Assembly: GCF_900101965.1 (NCBI RefSeq)
Contig: NZ_FNAP01000014.1
Location: 50,600 to 114,599, forward strand
Reading direction: 5' to 3'
Length of the DNA stretch: 64,000 nt
DNA from: Rhodospira trueperi
Lineage (GTDB): Bacteria > Pseudomonadota > Alphaproteobacteria > Rhodospirillales > Rhodospirillaceae
A model generated the notes under the pieces. It was not told the DNA's origin, did not search any database, and saw nothing but the letters and a program-made list of their open reading frames with translations. Made by a program: the position numbers and the translations under genes. Positions 50,380 to 58,082 of this stretch are shown piece after piece (position 1 is the stretch's first letter; each line of letters opens with the position of its first letter).

Positions 50380-51507
50380 ATGACCAATCGTTCTGTCGGG
50401 GCCGCCTTCGGTGCCGTGCTCGCCTGCGCGAGCCTGCCCGCCGCGGCTCAGGATCTGCCGGACACCATGGTCTGGACGTCGTATGACGTGGGCTCGGCCG
50501 GCTACGCCGAGGCCTCGGCCATCGCGGACGCCTTTGGCAAGGAGTACGGCACGCGGGTGCGCATCCAGCCGTCGGGCAGCGGCATCGGCCGGTTGCAGCC
50601 GCTCTTGCAGGGCCGGGCCGACTACGCCTTCCTCGCCACTGAGGCGTTCTTCGTCAGCGAGGGCGTTTATGACTTCGCCACGTCCGACTGGGGCCCACAC
50701 GAATTGCGCGCCGTGGCGGGACGCCCGGCGGGCATCACGCTGATCGCGGCGGGCGACGCTGGGATCGACACCGTCGCCGATGCCCGGGGGAAGCGCATTG
50801 CCTTCGTGGCCGGCAATCCGTCGGTCAACGTGAAATGCGAGGCGATCCTGGCTTTCGGGGGGCTGACGCTTGACGATGTCGAGGTCATCACCTTCCCGAC
50901 CTATGCCTCGGCCATGTCGTCGATGACCAGGAACGAGTCCGACGCGACCTGCACCACGCCGACCACCAGCCAACTCTACGAACTGGCCGAGAGCCCGCGC
51001 GGCATCTACTACGCCCCGCTGGAGCCCGACAACGAGGAGGGCTGGGCCAAGCTTCTGAAGGTGTTGCCGATCATGAGCCCGTCGGAAGAGGACGTGGCGG
51101 CGGGTCTGGCCGAGGGCGAGACCGCCAAGATGGCGGCCTACCGGTATCCGGTCGTCACAACGACCCCGGACAAGTCGGCCGACGCGGTCTATGCCTTCAT
51201 CAAGGCGCTGGATGAGACCTATGACCTTTACAAGGACGGCACGGCGACGATGCGGCGCTGGTCGCTTGATCGCGCGGGTCGCCCCGCCATCGACCTGCCG
51301 TTCCACGAGGGCGCGATCCGGTATCTGAGAGAGATCGGCGTCTGGACCGAGGAGGACGATGCCTGGAACGAGAAACGGCTGGAGCGGATGAACGCCCTGG
51401 TCGAGGCCTGGGGCAGCTTCAAGGACGGTCATTCGGATTTGTCCGACGAGGACTTCGCCGCAGCCTGGATGGCACGCCGCAACGAGATTGTCGCGTCGCT
51501 CGACTGA
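50380..51507 (+). CDS. TAXI-family TRAP transporter solute-binding protein
   Basis: The 375-residue periplasmic protein starts at ATG 50380 after GGGAGGAAATC. The signal peptide is residues 1-24 (cleavage after PAAAQ). Family features are MVWTSYDVGSAGYAEASAIADAFGKEYGTRVRIQPSGSGIGRLQPLLQGRADYAFLATEA and the strand NPSVNVKCEAILAF. TAXI proteins bind carboxylates for sodium-driven TRAP import. It is the first gene of a five-gene operon divergent from lysR. Confidence 0.9.
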   Translation: MTNRSVGAAFGAVLACASLPAAAQDLPDTMVWTSYDVGSAGYAEASAIADAFGKEYGTRVRIQPSGSGIGRLQPLLQGRADYAFLATEAFFVSEGVYDFATSDWGPHELRAVAGRPAGITLIAAGDAGIDTVADARGKRIAFVAGNPSVNVKCEAILAFGGLTLDDVEVITFPTYASAMSSMTRNESDATCTTPTTSQLYELAESPRGIYYAPLEPDNEEGWAKLLKVLPIMSPSEEDVAAGLAEGETAKMAAYRYPVVTTTPDKSADAVYAFIKALDETYDLYKDGTATMRRWSLDRAGRPAIDLPFHEGAIRYLREIGVWTEEDDAWNEKRLERMNALVEAWGSFKDGHSDLSDEDFAAAWMARRNEIVASLD

Positions 51508-51586
51508 GGACCGCGCACCATCGCCTTTGCAGGCTCCGCCCTCCGTCACAGGCGGGGGGCGGCAACCCAGACGATAGGGTGCTTCA

Positions 51587-53545
51587 ATGTCGGGCGACCC
51601 TAAGCCACTCGCCGCCGGATCGGCGCCGTCCGCGCGGAATCAGGCAGGCTCCTCCTCCCGGGCGCAGGCCCTGCGCTGGCTGGTCCGCATCATGGGCGCC
51701 GTTGGCGTGCTGATGGCGATCAACCAGCAGTTCCTGCTGAACCTTTTCGGGTTCCAGCCGCTGGGGAACGCCTATCTTTACTACCTGATCGGCCTGTTCC
51801 TGGCCGTATCCTTCCTGGCCATCCCGATCCAGAGCAAGGCCAGGCGGCACCTCCTCTGGCTTGACCTGCTGCTGGGCGCGGCAGCGATGATCAGCGCCGG
51901 CTATCTGGGGCTCCACGGGCTCGAGATCATCCAGGCCGGATGGGAATACGATGCGCCGCTGATCGCCGACATCATGTCCTCGATCCTGATCCTCCTGGTT
52001 CTGGAGGGCGTGCGTCGCGCGGGCGGACCGATCCTGCTGGTGACGGCGCTGATCTTCGGGAGCTATCCCCTCTTCGCGGGTTACATGCCCGGCTTCCTCT
52101 GGGGCACGCAGTTCTCGTTGATCGAGACCGTGCGGGCCCATGTCCTGGGGGTCGAGAGCATCATCGGGATCCCGATGCAGGTGGTGGCCGAACTGGTGAT
52201 CGGGTTCGTCATCTTCGGTTCGGTCCTCGTCGTCACCAAGGGCAGCGAGTTCTTCATGGAACTGGCGTCGGCGCTGCTCGGGCACAGCCGGGGCGGGCCG
52301 GCCAAGGTCGCGGTGATGGGCAGCGGCATCCTCGGCTCGCTCTCGGGCAGCGTGATTTCGAACATCCTGATGTCGGCGCCGTTCTCGATTCCGACGATGA
52401 AGCGCGTGGGATATCCGGCAAGCTACGCCGCCGCAGTTGAAAGCTGCGCCTCGACCGGGGCCACGCTGATGCCGCCGGTGATGGGGACGGTGGCATTCGT
52501 CATGGCCTCCTTCCTGGGGGTGCAATATTCCACCATCGTCGCGGCGGCGGTCATCCCGGCGCTGCTGTTCTATGTGGCGCTGCTGTTCCAGGTGGACATG
52601 TTCGCGGCACGCCGGGGGCTGCAGGGCCTGCCACGGTCGGAGCTCCCCGACATCTGGCCGGTGCTGCGCAAGGGCTGGCCGTACCTTCTGAGCCTCGCGG
52701 TGCTGATCTACGTCCTGATGGGGCTGCGGATGGAATCGCGCGCGCCCTATTACGCCTCGGCGGTCATGCTGATCGCCACCGCCTTCAACCGCGAAACGCG
52801 CCTGACCTTCGAACGGTTCAAGGTGCTTCTCCACGACATCGCGGTCAGCGTGGGGTCGCTGGTGGCGATCCTGGCCGGCATCGGGCTGGTCGTCGGCGGG
52901 CTCTCCTACACCGGCGTCGCGGGCGCATTCTCGCGCGAACTCCTGCTGTATGCGGGCGGGAACACGGCACTGATGCTGGCGGCGGGTGCCGTGACGAGCT
53001 TCGTTCTCGGGATGGGGATGACGGTCACGGCCTGCTACATTTTTCTGTCGATCCTACTCGCCCCCGCGCTGATCCAGACCGGCCTGGACCCGGTCGCCAG
53101 CCACCTCTTCATCCTCTATTGGGGGATGCTGTCCTACATCACGCCACCCGTGGCCCTGGCCGCCATCACCGCAGCAAACGTGGCCCGGACGAACCCGCTG
53201 ACCACCGGGGTTCAGGCGATGCGGCTGGGGATCACGCTTTTCATCCTGCCGTTCATCTTCGTCTACGATCCAGCGCTGATCATGCACGGCACCCCGATGG
53301 AAGTCCTCCACTCCGTCGCGCTGGCGGTTATCGCGATCTGGGCGCTAACCTCGGGATTCGAGGCCTGGATCTACCGCGTCGGTCGGATCGGCCTACCCAG
53401 CCGCGTGGCGTTCGGCCTGGGCGGGCTGCTGATCCTCGTTCCCGAGCCGATCACCAGCCTGACCGGCTTCGCGATCCTTGCCTGCGTCATCGTGCTGAAC
53501 CTCACCCTCGGGCGGCGCAAGGCAGAGGCGAAGGCGGAGGCATAA
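51587..53545 (+). CDS. TRAP transporter fused permease (4TM + 12TM)
   Basis: The 652-residue integral membrane protein fuses the small DctQ-like subunit (about 30-175, four helices) to the large DctM-like subunit (about 175-610), the norm for TAXI systems. Motifs are VMGSGILGSLSGSVISNILMSAPFSIPTMKRVGYPASYAAAVESCASTGATLMPPVMGTVAF, and later the AGIGLVVGGLSYTGVAGAFSREL repeat. It works with the preceding binding protein. A cytosolic Arg/Lys-rich tail ends the protein. Confidence 0.93.
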   Translation: MSGDPKPLAAGSAPSARNQAGSSSRAQALRWLVRIMGAVGVLMAINQQFLLNLFGFQPLGNAYLYYLIGLFLAVSFLAIPIQSKARRHLLWLDLLLGAAAMISAGYLGLHGLEIIQAGWEYDAPLIADIMSSILILLVLEGVRRAGGPILLVTALIFGSYPLFAGYMPGFLWGTQFSLIETVRAHVLGVESIIGIPMQVVAELVIGFVIFGSVLVVTKGSEFFMELASALLGHSRGGPAKVAVMGSGILGSLSGSVISNILMSAPFSIPTMKRVGYPASYAAAVESCASTGATLMPPVMGTVAFVMASFLGVQYSTIVAAAVIPALLFYVALLFQVDMFAARRGLQGLPRSELPDIWPVLRKGWPYLLSLAVLIYVLMGLRMESRAPYYASAVMLIATAFNRETRLTFERFKVLLHDIAVSVGSLVAILAGIGLVVGGLSYTGVAGAFSRELLLYAGGNTALMLAAGAVTSFVLGMGMTVTACYIFLSILLAPALIQTGLDPVASHLFILYWGMLSYITPPVALAAITAANVARTNPLTTGVQAMRLGITLFILPFIFVYDPALIMHGTPMEVLHSVALAVIAIWALTSGFEAWIYRVGRIGLPSRVAFGLGGLLILVPEPITSLTGFAILACVIVLNLTLGRRKAEAKAEA

Positions 53546-53554
53546 GGAGACAGC

Positions 53555-54220
53555 ATGGACAAACGTGTGACGGACCTTGGCACCGCGGTGGCCCCGATCC
53601 GGGACGGGGCGGTGGTGATGATTGGCGGCTTCGGCTCGTCGGGCATTCCCTTCGGCCTGATCCATGCCCTGCTTTATCAGGGGGCGCGCGGGTTGACGAT
53701 CATCTCGAACAACGCGGGCGCGGGCGAAACCGGGATCGCCCTGCTTTTGAAGGAACACCGGGTCACCAAGGTGATCTGCTCCTACCCCAGGACGCCGGGC
53801 TCGATCTGGTTCGAGCGGCGCTATGAGGCGGGCGAGGTCGCGCTGGAGATTGTCCCGCAAGGCACCCTTGCCGAACGCATCCGCGCGGCGGGTGCCGGGC
53901 TCGGCGGGTTCCTCACACCGACGGGCTATGGGACGAAGCTCGCCGAGGGCAAGGAGACCCGGGTGATCGACGGTCGCGGCTACGTGATGGAGGCGCCCTT
54001 GCCTGCCGACTTCGCGCTCCTGCGCGCCGAGGAAGGGGACCGCTGGGGGAATCTCCGGTATCACGCCACCGCGCGGAACTTCAATCCGGCCATGGCAATG
54101 GGGGCGCGCCATTCGATCGCCGAGGTGCGGTCCCTGTCGGACGGGCCGCTCGATCCCGAAGTGGTCGTGACTCCGGGAATTTTCGTGCAAAGCGTTGTCG
54201 AATATGGGGTTCGGCCATGA
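53555..54220 (+). CDS. 3-oxoacid/acyl CoA-transferase subunit A
   Basis: The 221-residue subunit A has the opening [20 protein letters not shown], the typical GGFG..G.P loop, then [16 protein letters not shown] and [31 protein letters not shown] ([11 protein letters not shown]). It forms a heterodimer with the following subunit B and swaps CoA onto an organic acid. It overlaps subunit B by 4 bp. This is a third CoA-activation route in the island. Confidence 0.93.
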   Translation: [221 protein letters not shown]

Positions 54221-54852
54221 AGAGCCTGAGCGATGCGGACCTGGCGGCCCGGGTGGCGCGGGACATCCCGGACGGCTCCTATGTCAATCTTGGGATCGGC
54301 AAGCCCACGCATGTCTCGGCCTATGTTCCCGAGGGGCGCGAGGTGATCTACCACTCTGAGAACGGCATCATCGGGGTCGGACCGCCCCCCGCCGAAGGGT
54401 CGGAGGACCCCGAGTTGATCGATGCCAGCAAGCGGCTGATCACGACGGTGCCGGGCGCGGCCTATTTCGAGCATACCGACAGCTTCGCGATGATGCGCGG
54501 CGGGCATATCGATATCGCGGTTCTCGGGGCCTATCAGGTGGCCGAGAACGGCGACCTCGCGAACTGGGCCACACTGGACGAGACCTATCCGCCGGCGGTC
54601 GGTGGCGCGATGGACCTTGTGGTCGGAGTCCCGAAGGTCTTCGTGATGATGCGCCACGCCGGCAAGGACCGCACGCCGAAGGTTCTGCGCCGCTGCACAT
54701 ATCCGCTCACGGGGTTGGGGGTCGTGACGCGGGTGTACACCGATCTCGCGGTTCTGGACGTGACGCCACGCGGTTTCGTGCTGGTCGATCTCGCTCCGGG
54801 GAACACGCTCGACGAGGTGCAGGCCCTGACCGAGGCAACGATCCATGTTTGA
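54217..54852 (+). CDS. 3-oxoacid/acyl CoA-transferase subunit B
   Basis: The 211-residue subunit B has the ARVARDIPDGSYVNLGIGKPT opening. The catalytic Glu lies in VIYHSENGIIGVGP (SENG), as in SCOT-type enzymes. GGHIDIAVLGAYQV and the C-terminal VLVDLAPG follow. It pairs with subunit A; the substrate acid and acceptor are unknown, but acetoacetate/succinyl-CoA, adipate-type and other dicarboxylates are possible for the family. Confidence 0.93.
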   Translation: MKSLSDADLAARVARDIPDGSYVNLGIGKPTHVSAYVPEGREVIYHSENGIIGVGPPPAEGSEDPELIDASKRLITTVPGAAYFEHTDSFAMMRGGHIDIAVLGAYQVAENGDLANWATLDETYPPAVGGAMDLVVGVPKVFVMMRHAGKDRTPKVLRRCTYPLTGLGVVTRVYTDLAVLDVTPRGFVLVDLAPGNTLDEVQALTEATIHV

Positions 54853-54953
54853 GGACGGCCACCTGCGGAACGCCCGAGAGCATCCTCCGCGTTTGGAGCA
54901 GGAAATCCTGCGATACGGCGGCCCCGAGGCCAAGGAAGAAGAAGGAGCGGCTT

Positions 54954-56117
54954 GTGCGAACCAGCGCACCTGAAGAGTTCGACGACCTGCGCGACGCGCT
55001 GCGGGCGCTCTGTGCCGGGTTCCCGGCGGCGTATCACCGGCAGCATGGCGCCGACGAGACCTACCCCGAGGCGTTCATCCAGGCTCTGACCGAGGCCGGC
55101 TGGCTTGGCGCGATGATCCCTGAGACGTATGGCGGATCGGGCCTCGGGCTCACCGAGGCGTCGATCGTGATGGAGGAGATCAACCGTGCGGGCGGCAATG
55201 CCGGCCATTGCCATGGCCAGATGTACAACATGGGCACGCTGCTGCGGCACGGATCCGAAGAGCAGAAAGCGCGCTATCTGCCCCGCATCGCCAGCGGAGA
55301 GTTGCGGTTGCAGTCCATGGCGGTCACCGAGCCGACCACGGGCACCGATACGACGAAGCTGAAGACGACCGCCGTGCGGAAGGGCGATCGCTATGTCGTC
55401 AATGGTCAGAAGGTGTGGATCAGCCGGGTGCAGCATTCCGACCTGATGATCCTGCTTGCCCGCACCACGCCCTTATCCGAGGTCAAGCGCAAGTCTGACG
55501 GCCTGTCGGTCTTCCTGGTGGAGCTGGACCAAGCCATCGGCCAGGGAATGGAGGTGAAGCCGATCCCCAACATGGTCGGCCATGAGACCAACGAGATCTT
55601 TTTCGACGAACTCGAGATTCCCGCTGAGAGCCTGATCGGCGAGGAGGGAAAGGGGTTCCGCTACATCCTGGATGGCCTGAACGCGGAGCGGACCCTGATT
55701 GCGGCCGAGTGCATCGGTGACGGCTACTGGTTCATCGATAAGGCGGTGTCTTACGCGGGCGAGCGGGTCGTCTTCGGCCGGCCCATCGGGCAGAACCAGG
55801 GCATCCAGTTCCCGCTGGCCCAGGCCTACACGCAGGTGGAAGCCGCCAATCTCATGCGGTTCGAGGCCTGCCGACGGTACGACGCCCACAGAGAGTGCGG
55901 CGCGCAGGCGAACATGGCCAAGATGCTGGCCGCCGATGCGTCGTGGCAGGCCGGCAACGCCTGCCTGCAGACCCTGGGCGGCTTCGGCTTCGCGCAGGAA
56001 TACGATGTTGAGCGGAAGTTCCGCGAGACGCGGCTCTATCAGGTGGCGCCGATCTCGACCAACCTGATCCTGTCCTATCTGGCCGAACATGTCCTCGGGT
56101 TGCCGCGCAGCTTCTGA
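54954..56117 (+). CDS. Acyl-CoA dehydrogenase, second copy
   Basis: The 387-residue FAD enzyme starts at GTG 54954, six bases after AAGGAG. The first 100 bp after subunit B are non-coding, judging by the start signal. It shows LRLQSMAVTEPTTGTDTTKLKTTAV and GRPIGQNQGIQFPLAQAY. The C-terminus reads RLYQVAPISTNLIL where most family members have (I/L)YEGTxxI. The expected catalytic Glu is replaced by Gln, so the base must lie elsewhere, as in some branched-chain relatives. Last gene of the TRAP-CoA-transferase operon. Confidence 0.9.
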   Translation: MRTSAPEEFDDLRDALRALCAGFPAAYHRQHGADETYPEAFIQALTEAGWLGAMIPETYGGSGLGLTEASIVMEEINRAGGNAGHCHGQMYNMGTLLRHGSEEQKARYLPRIASGELRLQSMAVTEPTTGTDTTKLKTTAVRKGDRYVVNGQKVWISRVQHSDLMILLARTTPLSEVKRKSDGLSVFLVELDQAIGQGMEVKPIPNMVGHETNEIFFDELEIPAESLIGEEGKGFRYILDGLNAERTLIAAECIGDGYWFIDKAVSYAGERVVFGRPIGQNQGIQFPLAQAYTQVEAANLMRFEACRRYDAHRECGAQANMAKMLAADASWQAGNACLQTLGGFGFAQEYDVERKFRETRLYQVAPISTNLILSYLAEHVLGLPRSF

Positions 56118-56198
56118 TCGGGGACGCGGCCCCGCCTTGAACCCGCATCCGTCACCGGGTTTTGGGTAGATCAGGGTTTTGTGAGCGATCACAGACCG

Positions 56199-56372
56199 CT
56201 ATCGCGGATTTTGAGCGGCTGTTTTTAGCAGGGTGTTTTTGGCGGTGTCGGGACCGCGGTTTTCCACGCTCAGCGCGCGCACAACCGGAAACGCGCTCTG
56301 GTGGCACGCGAAGTTCACTTTCGGTGTCGTTTCGACGTGAAGGATCAGCCCCTCGGACTCCGCCCCATCCAT
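56199..56372 (-). pseudogene. Truncated DUF4011-type protein, N-terminal fragment
   Basis: The frame starts at ATG 56372 (GGGGGAC upstream) and ends after 57 residues. It reads LILHVETTPKVNFACHQSAFPVVRALSVENRG, the typical beginning of very large DUF4011/DUF3320 helicase-nuclease proteins (over 1,000 residues). The remainder is absent, so this is a deletion remnant. The full-length family often sits in defence or mobile islands. Upstream of the rest of this region no such gene remains. Confidence 0.6.
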
Positions 56373-56548
56373 GATGTCCCCCGTTTCCGACACCGGACAA
56401 TCGGTGCTCAAGGGGGCGCCGGGCGCAAGAATGGATCGGGTTTGGTGCTGGTCATCGCGGCCGGACGCCGCGCGGTCCTTGGAGGCGAGCGTGCGCCTTT
56501 CGACAACACCGCTCACCTGCCCCTCGTGTTCCTGCCCTCGCTCGATCG

Positions 56549-57889
56549 TCAGGCCGCCCCGCCCGACCCCGCGTGTCGCGCCCTGAGGGCGTCGGCGACG
56601 CGCCGCGCCTCGGCCTCGTGGCCCGGCGGGATCGGCACCGCCACGACCTCATGACGACGATAGAGGCTGAAGACACGGCCTCCGGCAGACTGCAACACGG
56701 AGTAGTGGATTCGCAGTGCCGGTTCGGGCGCGTCCTCGACACCGGCGTCCTCGAAACGGCCCAGCAGGCCGCCCCAGACATGGCTCTGGCGCCCGACGCA
56801 CAGCGCGCGCGGGCCGATGTGGATCTCGAATGGACCGCGCCGCAGGTGCCGCGCCGACAGCCACGGCATGACAAGGGCCGCCACCAGCACCAAAACGAAA
56901 ACCGCCGCCAGCACGCCCACGGTGATCAACGCCGCCTCGGTGTCCTCGGCGAACAAAAGGAACCCGCCGCCGATCAGCACCATCAGACCGCCGATCACCG
57001 CCAGGATGGCCTTGGCCCGTTCGCGTTGCTCGGCCCGGGTGTCGCCGACGAAGGCGATCCAGTCGGCCTCGGGATAGGACCAGCAGGCCAGCCGCTCGCG
57101 CCCCGACAGCAGGCGGTCGAGCGCGCCCACCGCGCCGATGAACAGCGCGCACGCGATCAGGCCGCTCAGCAGCAGCAACAGGCCGAACATCGTGGCCGCG
57201 AACCCGATGCCCGCGCCCCAGATGCCGTACAGATGCGGCATCGCCATCAGGGCGGCGCCGACCAGGGCCATGCCCAGCGTCCAGACCACGGCCTTGCCGT
57301 GGGTGGTGGCGGCTGCGCGGGCCTTTGGCTGGCGCGCGAGTCCGCCATCGCCGGCCCAGCGTAGCCCGACCGCGCCCGCCAGCCCGCCCAGCATCAATGG
57401 CCACCATCCCCGCAGTGGATACAGCAGGTCCGCCGGCACCTCGTCCCACGACCACAGATCGGCCGTCGGTGTCCGGTTCAGCCACAGGGTGGGCGCCTGC
57501 GCGCCCACGCCGACGGTCGCGTAAACGGGGTGGTGCGGGCTCAAGGCCATGGGCACCGCCTCGACGGCGACGTAAACCCGCTCGCCCGGTCGGCGCGCGG
57601 CGGCGGACAGCAGCGGCGCCCACCCGTCGCCCGACACCGCGACCGGGCCGCCGTCCGTCTCGCGCGCGATGAAGTCGGCCATCGACTCGCCGTCATGCTG
57701 GCGGCGCACCTGCGCCCGCATCGCGGACAGGGCGCCGAACCCGACCAGCGACGGCGAATGCGCTCGCTCGTACCGGGCCGGCCAATCGACGGCTTCGACC
57801 TCGACCACCTCGGGGGCGGGGAACCAGATCGCCAGCAGGACCACGATCAGGGCCGTCAGCGGCAGCAAACGCAGCAGAACACCAAGCAT
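56549..57889 (-). CDS. Membrane protein of unknown function
   Basis: The 446-residue protein starts at ATG 57889 with GGAGTG upstream. TM1 is at about 3-23 (LRLLPLTALIVVLLAIWF). An extracytoplasmic domain (about 25-155) with ARETDGGPVAVSGDGWAPL and SAAARRPGERVYVAVEAVP follows. TM2 is at about 165-182, and a TM pair at about 200-255 has GAGIGFAATMFGLLLLL. Another pair is at about 300-345. The C-terminal cytosolic domain (about 350-446) contains EIHIGPRALCVGRQSHVWGGL. The layout (membrane helix, soluble domain, further helices) resembles E3/GIDE-type DUF3592-like proteins, but I cannot assign it. It diverges from the repeat-protein operon (193 bp). Confidence 0.65.
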   Translation of the reverse strand: MLGVLLRLLPLTALIVVLLAIWFPAPEVVEVEAVDWPARYERAHSPSLVGFGALSAMRAQVRRQHDGESMADFIARETDGGPVAVSGDGWAPLLSAAARRPGERVYVAVEAVPMALSPHHPVYATVGVGAQAPTLWLNRTPTADLWSWDEVPADLLYPLRGWWPLMLGGLAGAVGLRWAGDGGLARQPKARAAATTHGKAVVWTLGMALVGAALMAMPHLYGIWGAGIGFAATMFGLLLLLSGLIACALFIGAVGALDRLLSGRERLACWSYPEADWIAFVGDTRAEQRERAKAILAVIGGLMVLIGGGFLLFAEDTEAALITVGVLAAVFVLVLVAALVMPWLSARHLRRGPFEIHIGPRALCVGRQSHVWGGLLGRFEDAGVEDAPEPALRIHYSVLQSAGGRVFSLYRRHEVVAVPIPPGHEAEARRVADALRARHAGSGGAA

Positions 57890-58082
57890 GGCGACACTCC
57901 ATTGCGGGCGGCTCGGCATTCAAGCGCGGATGCATTGAGCGGAAACCCATAGCGGCAACAAAGGTATGACCGGTGCCCGACGGCTGTCCAGGCCATGTGT
58001 ACGCAAATGCCTTGCCGTCGCCAAAATCCCTGATCATCATCGGGATATCCGGTCGAGGGGGACTGCGTGGGGGGCTGGGACG

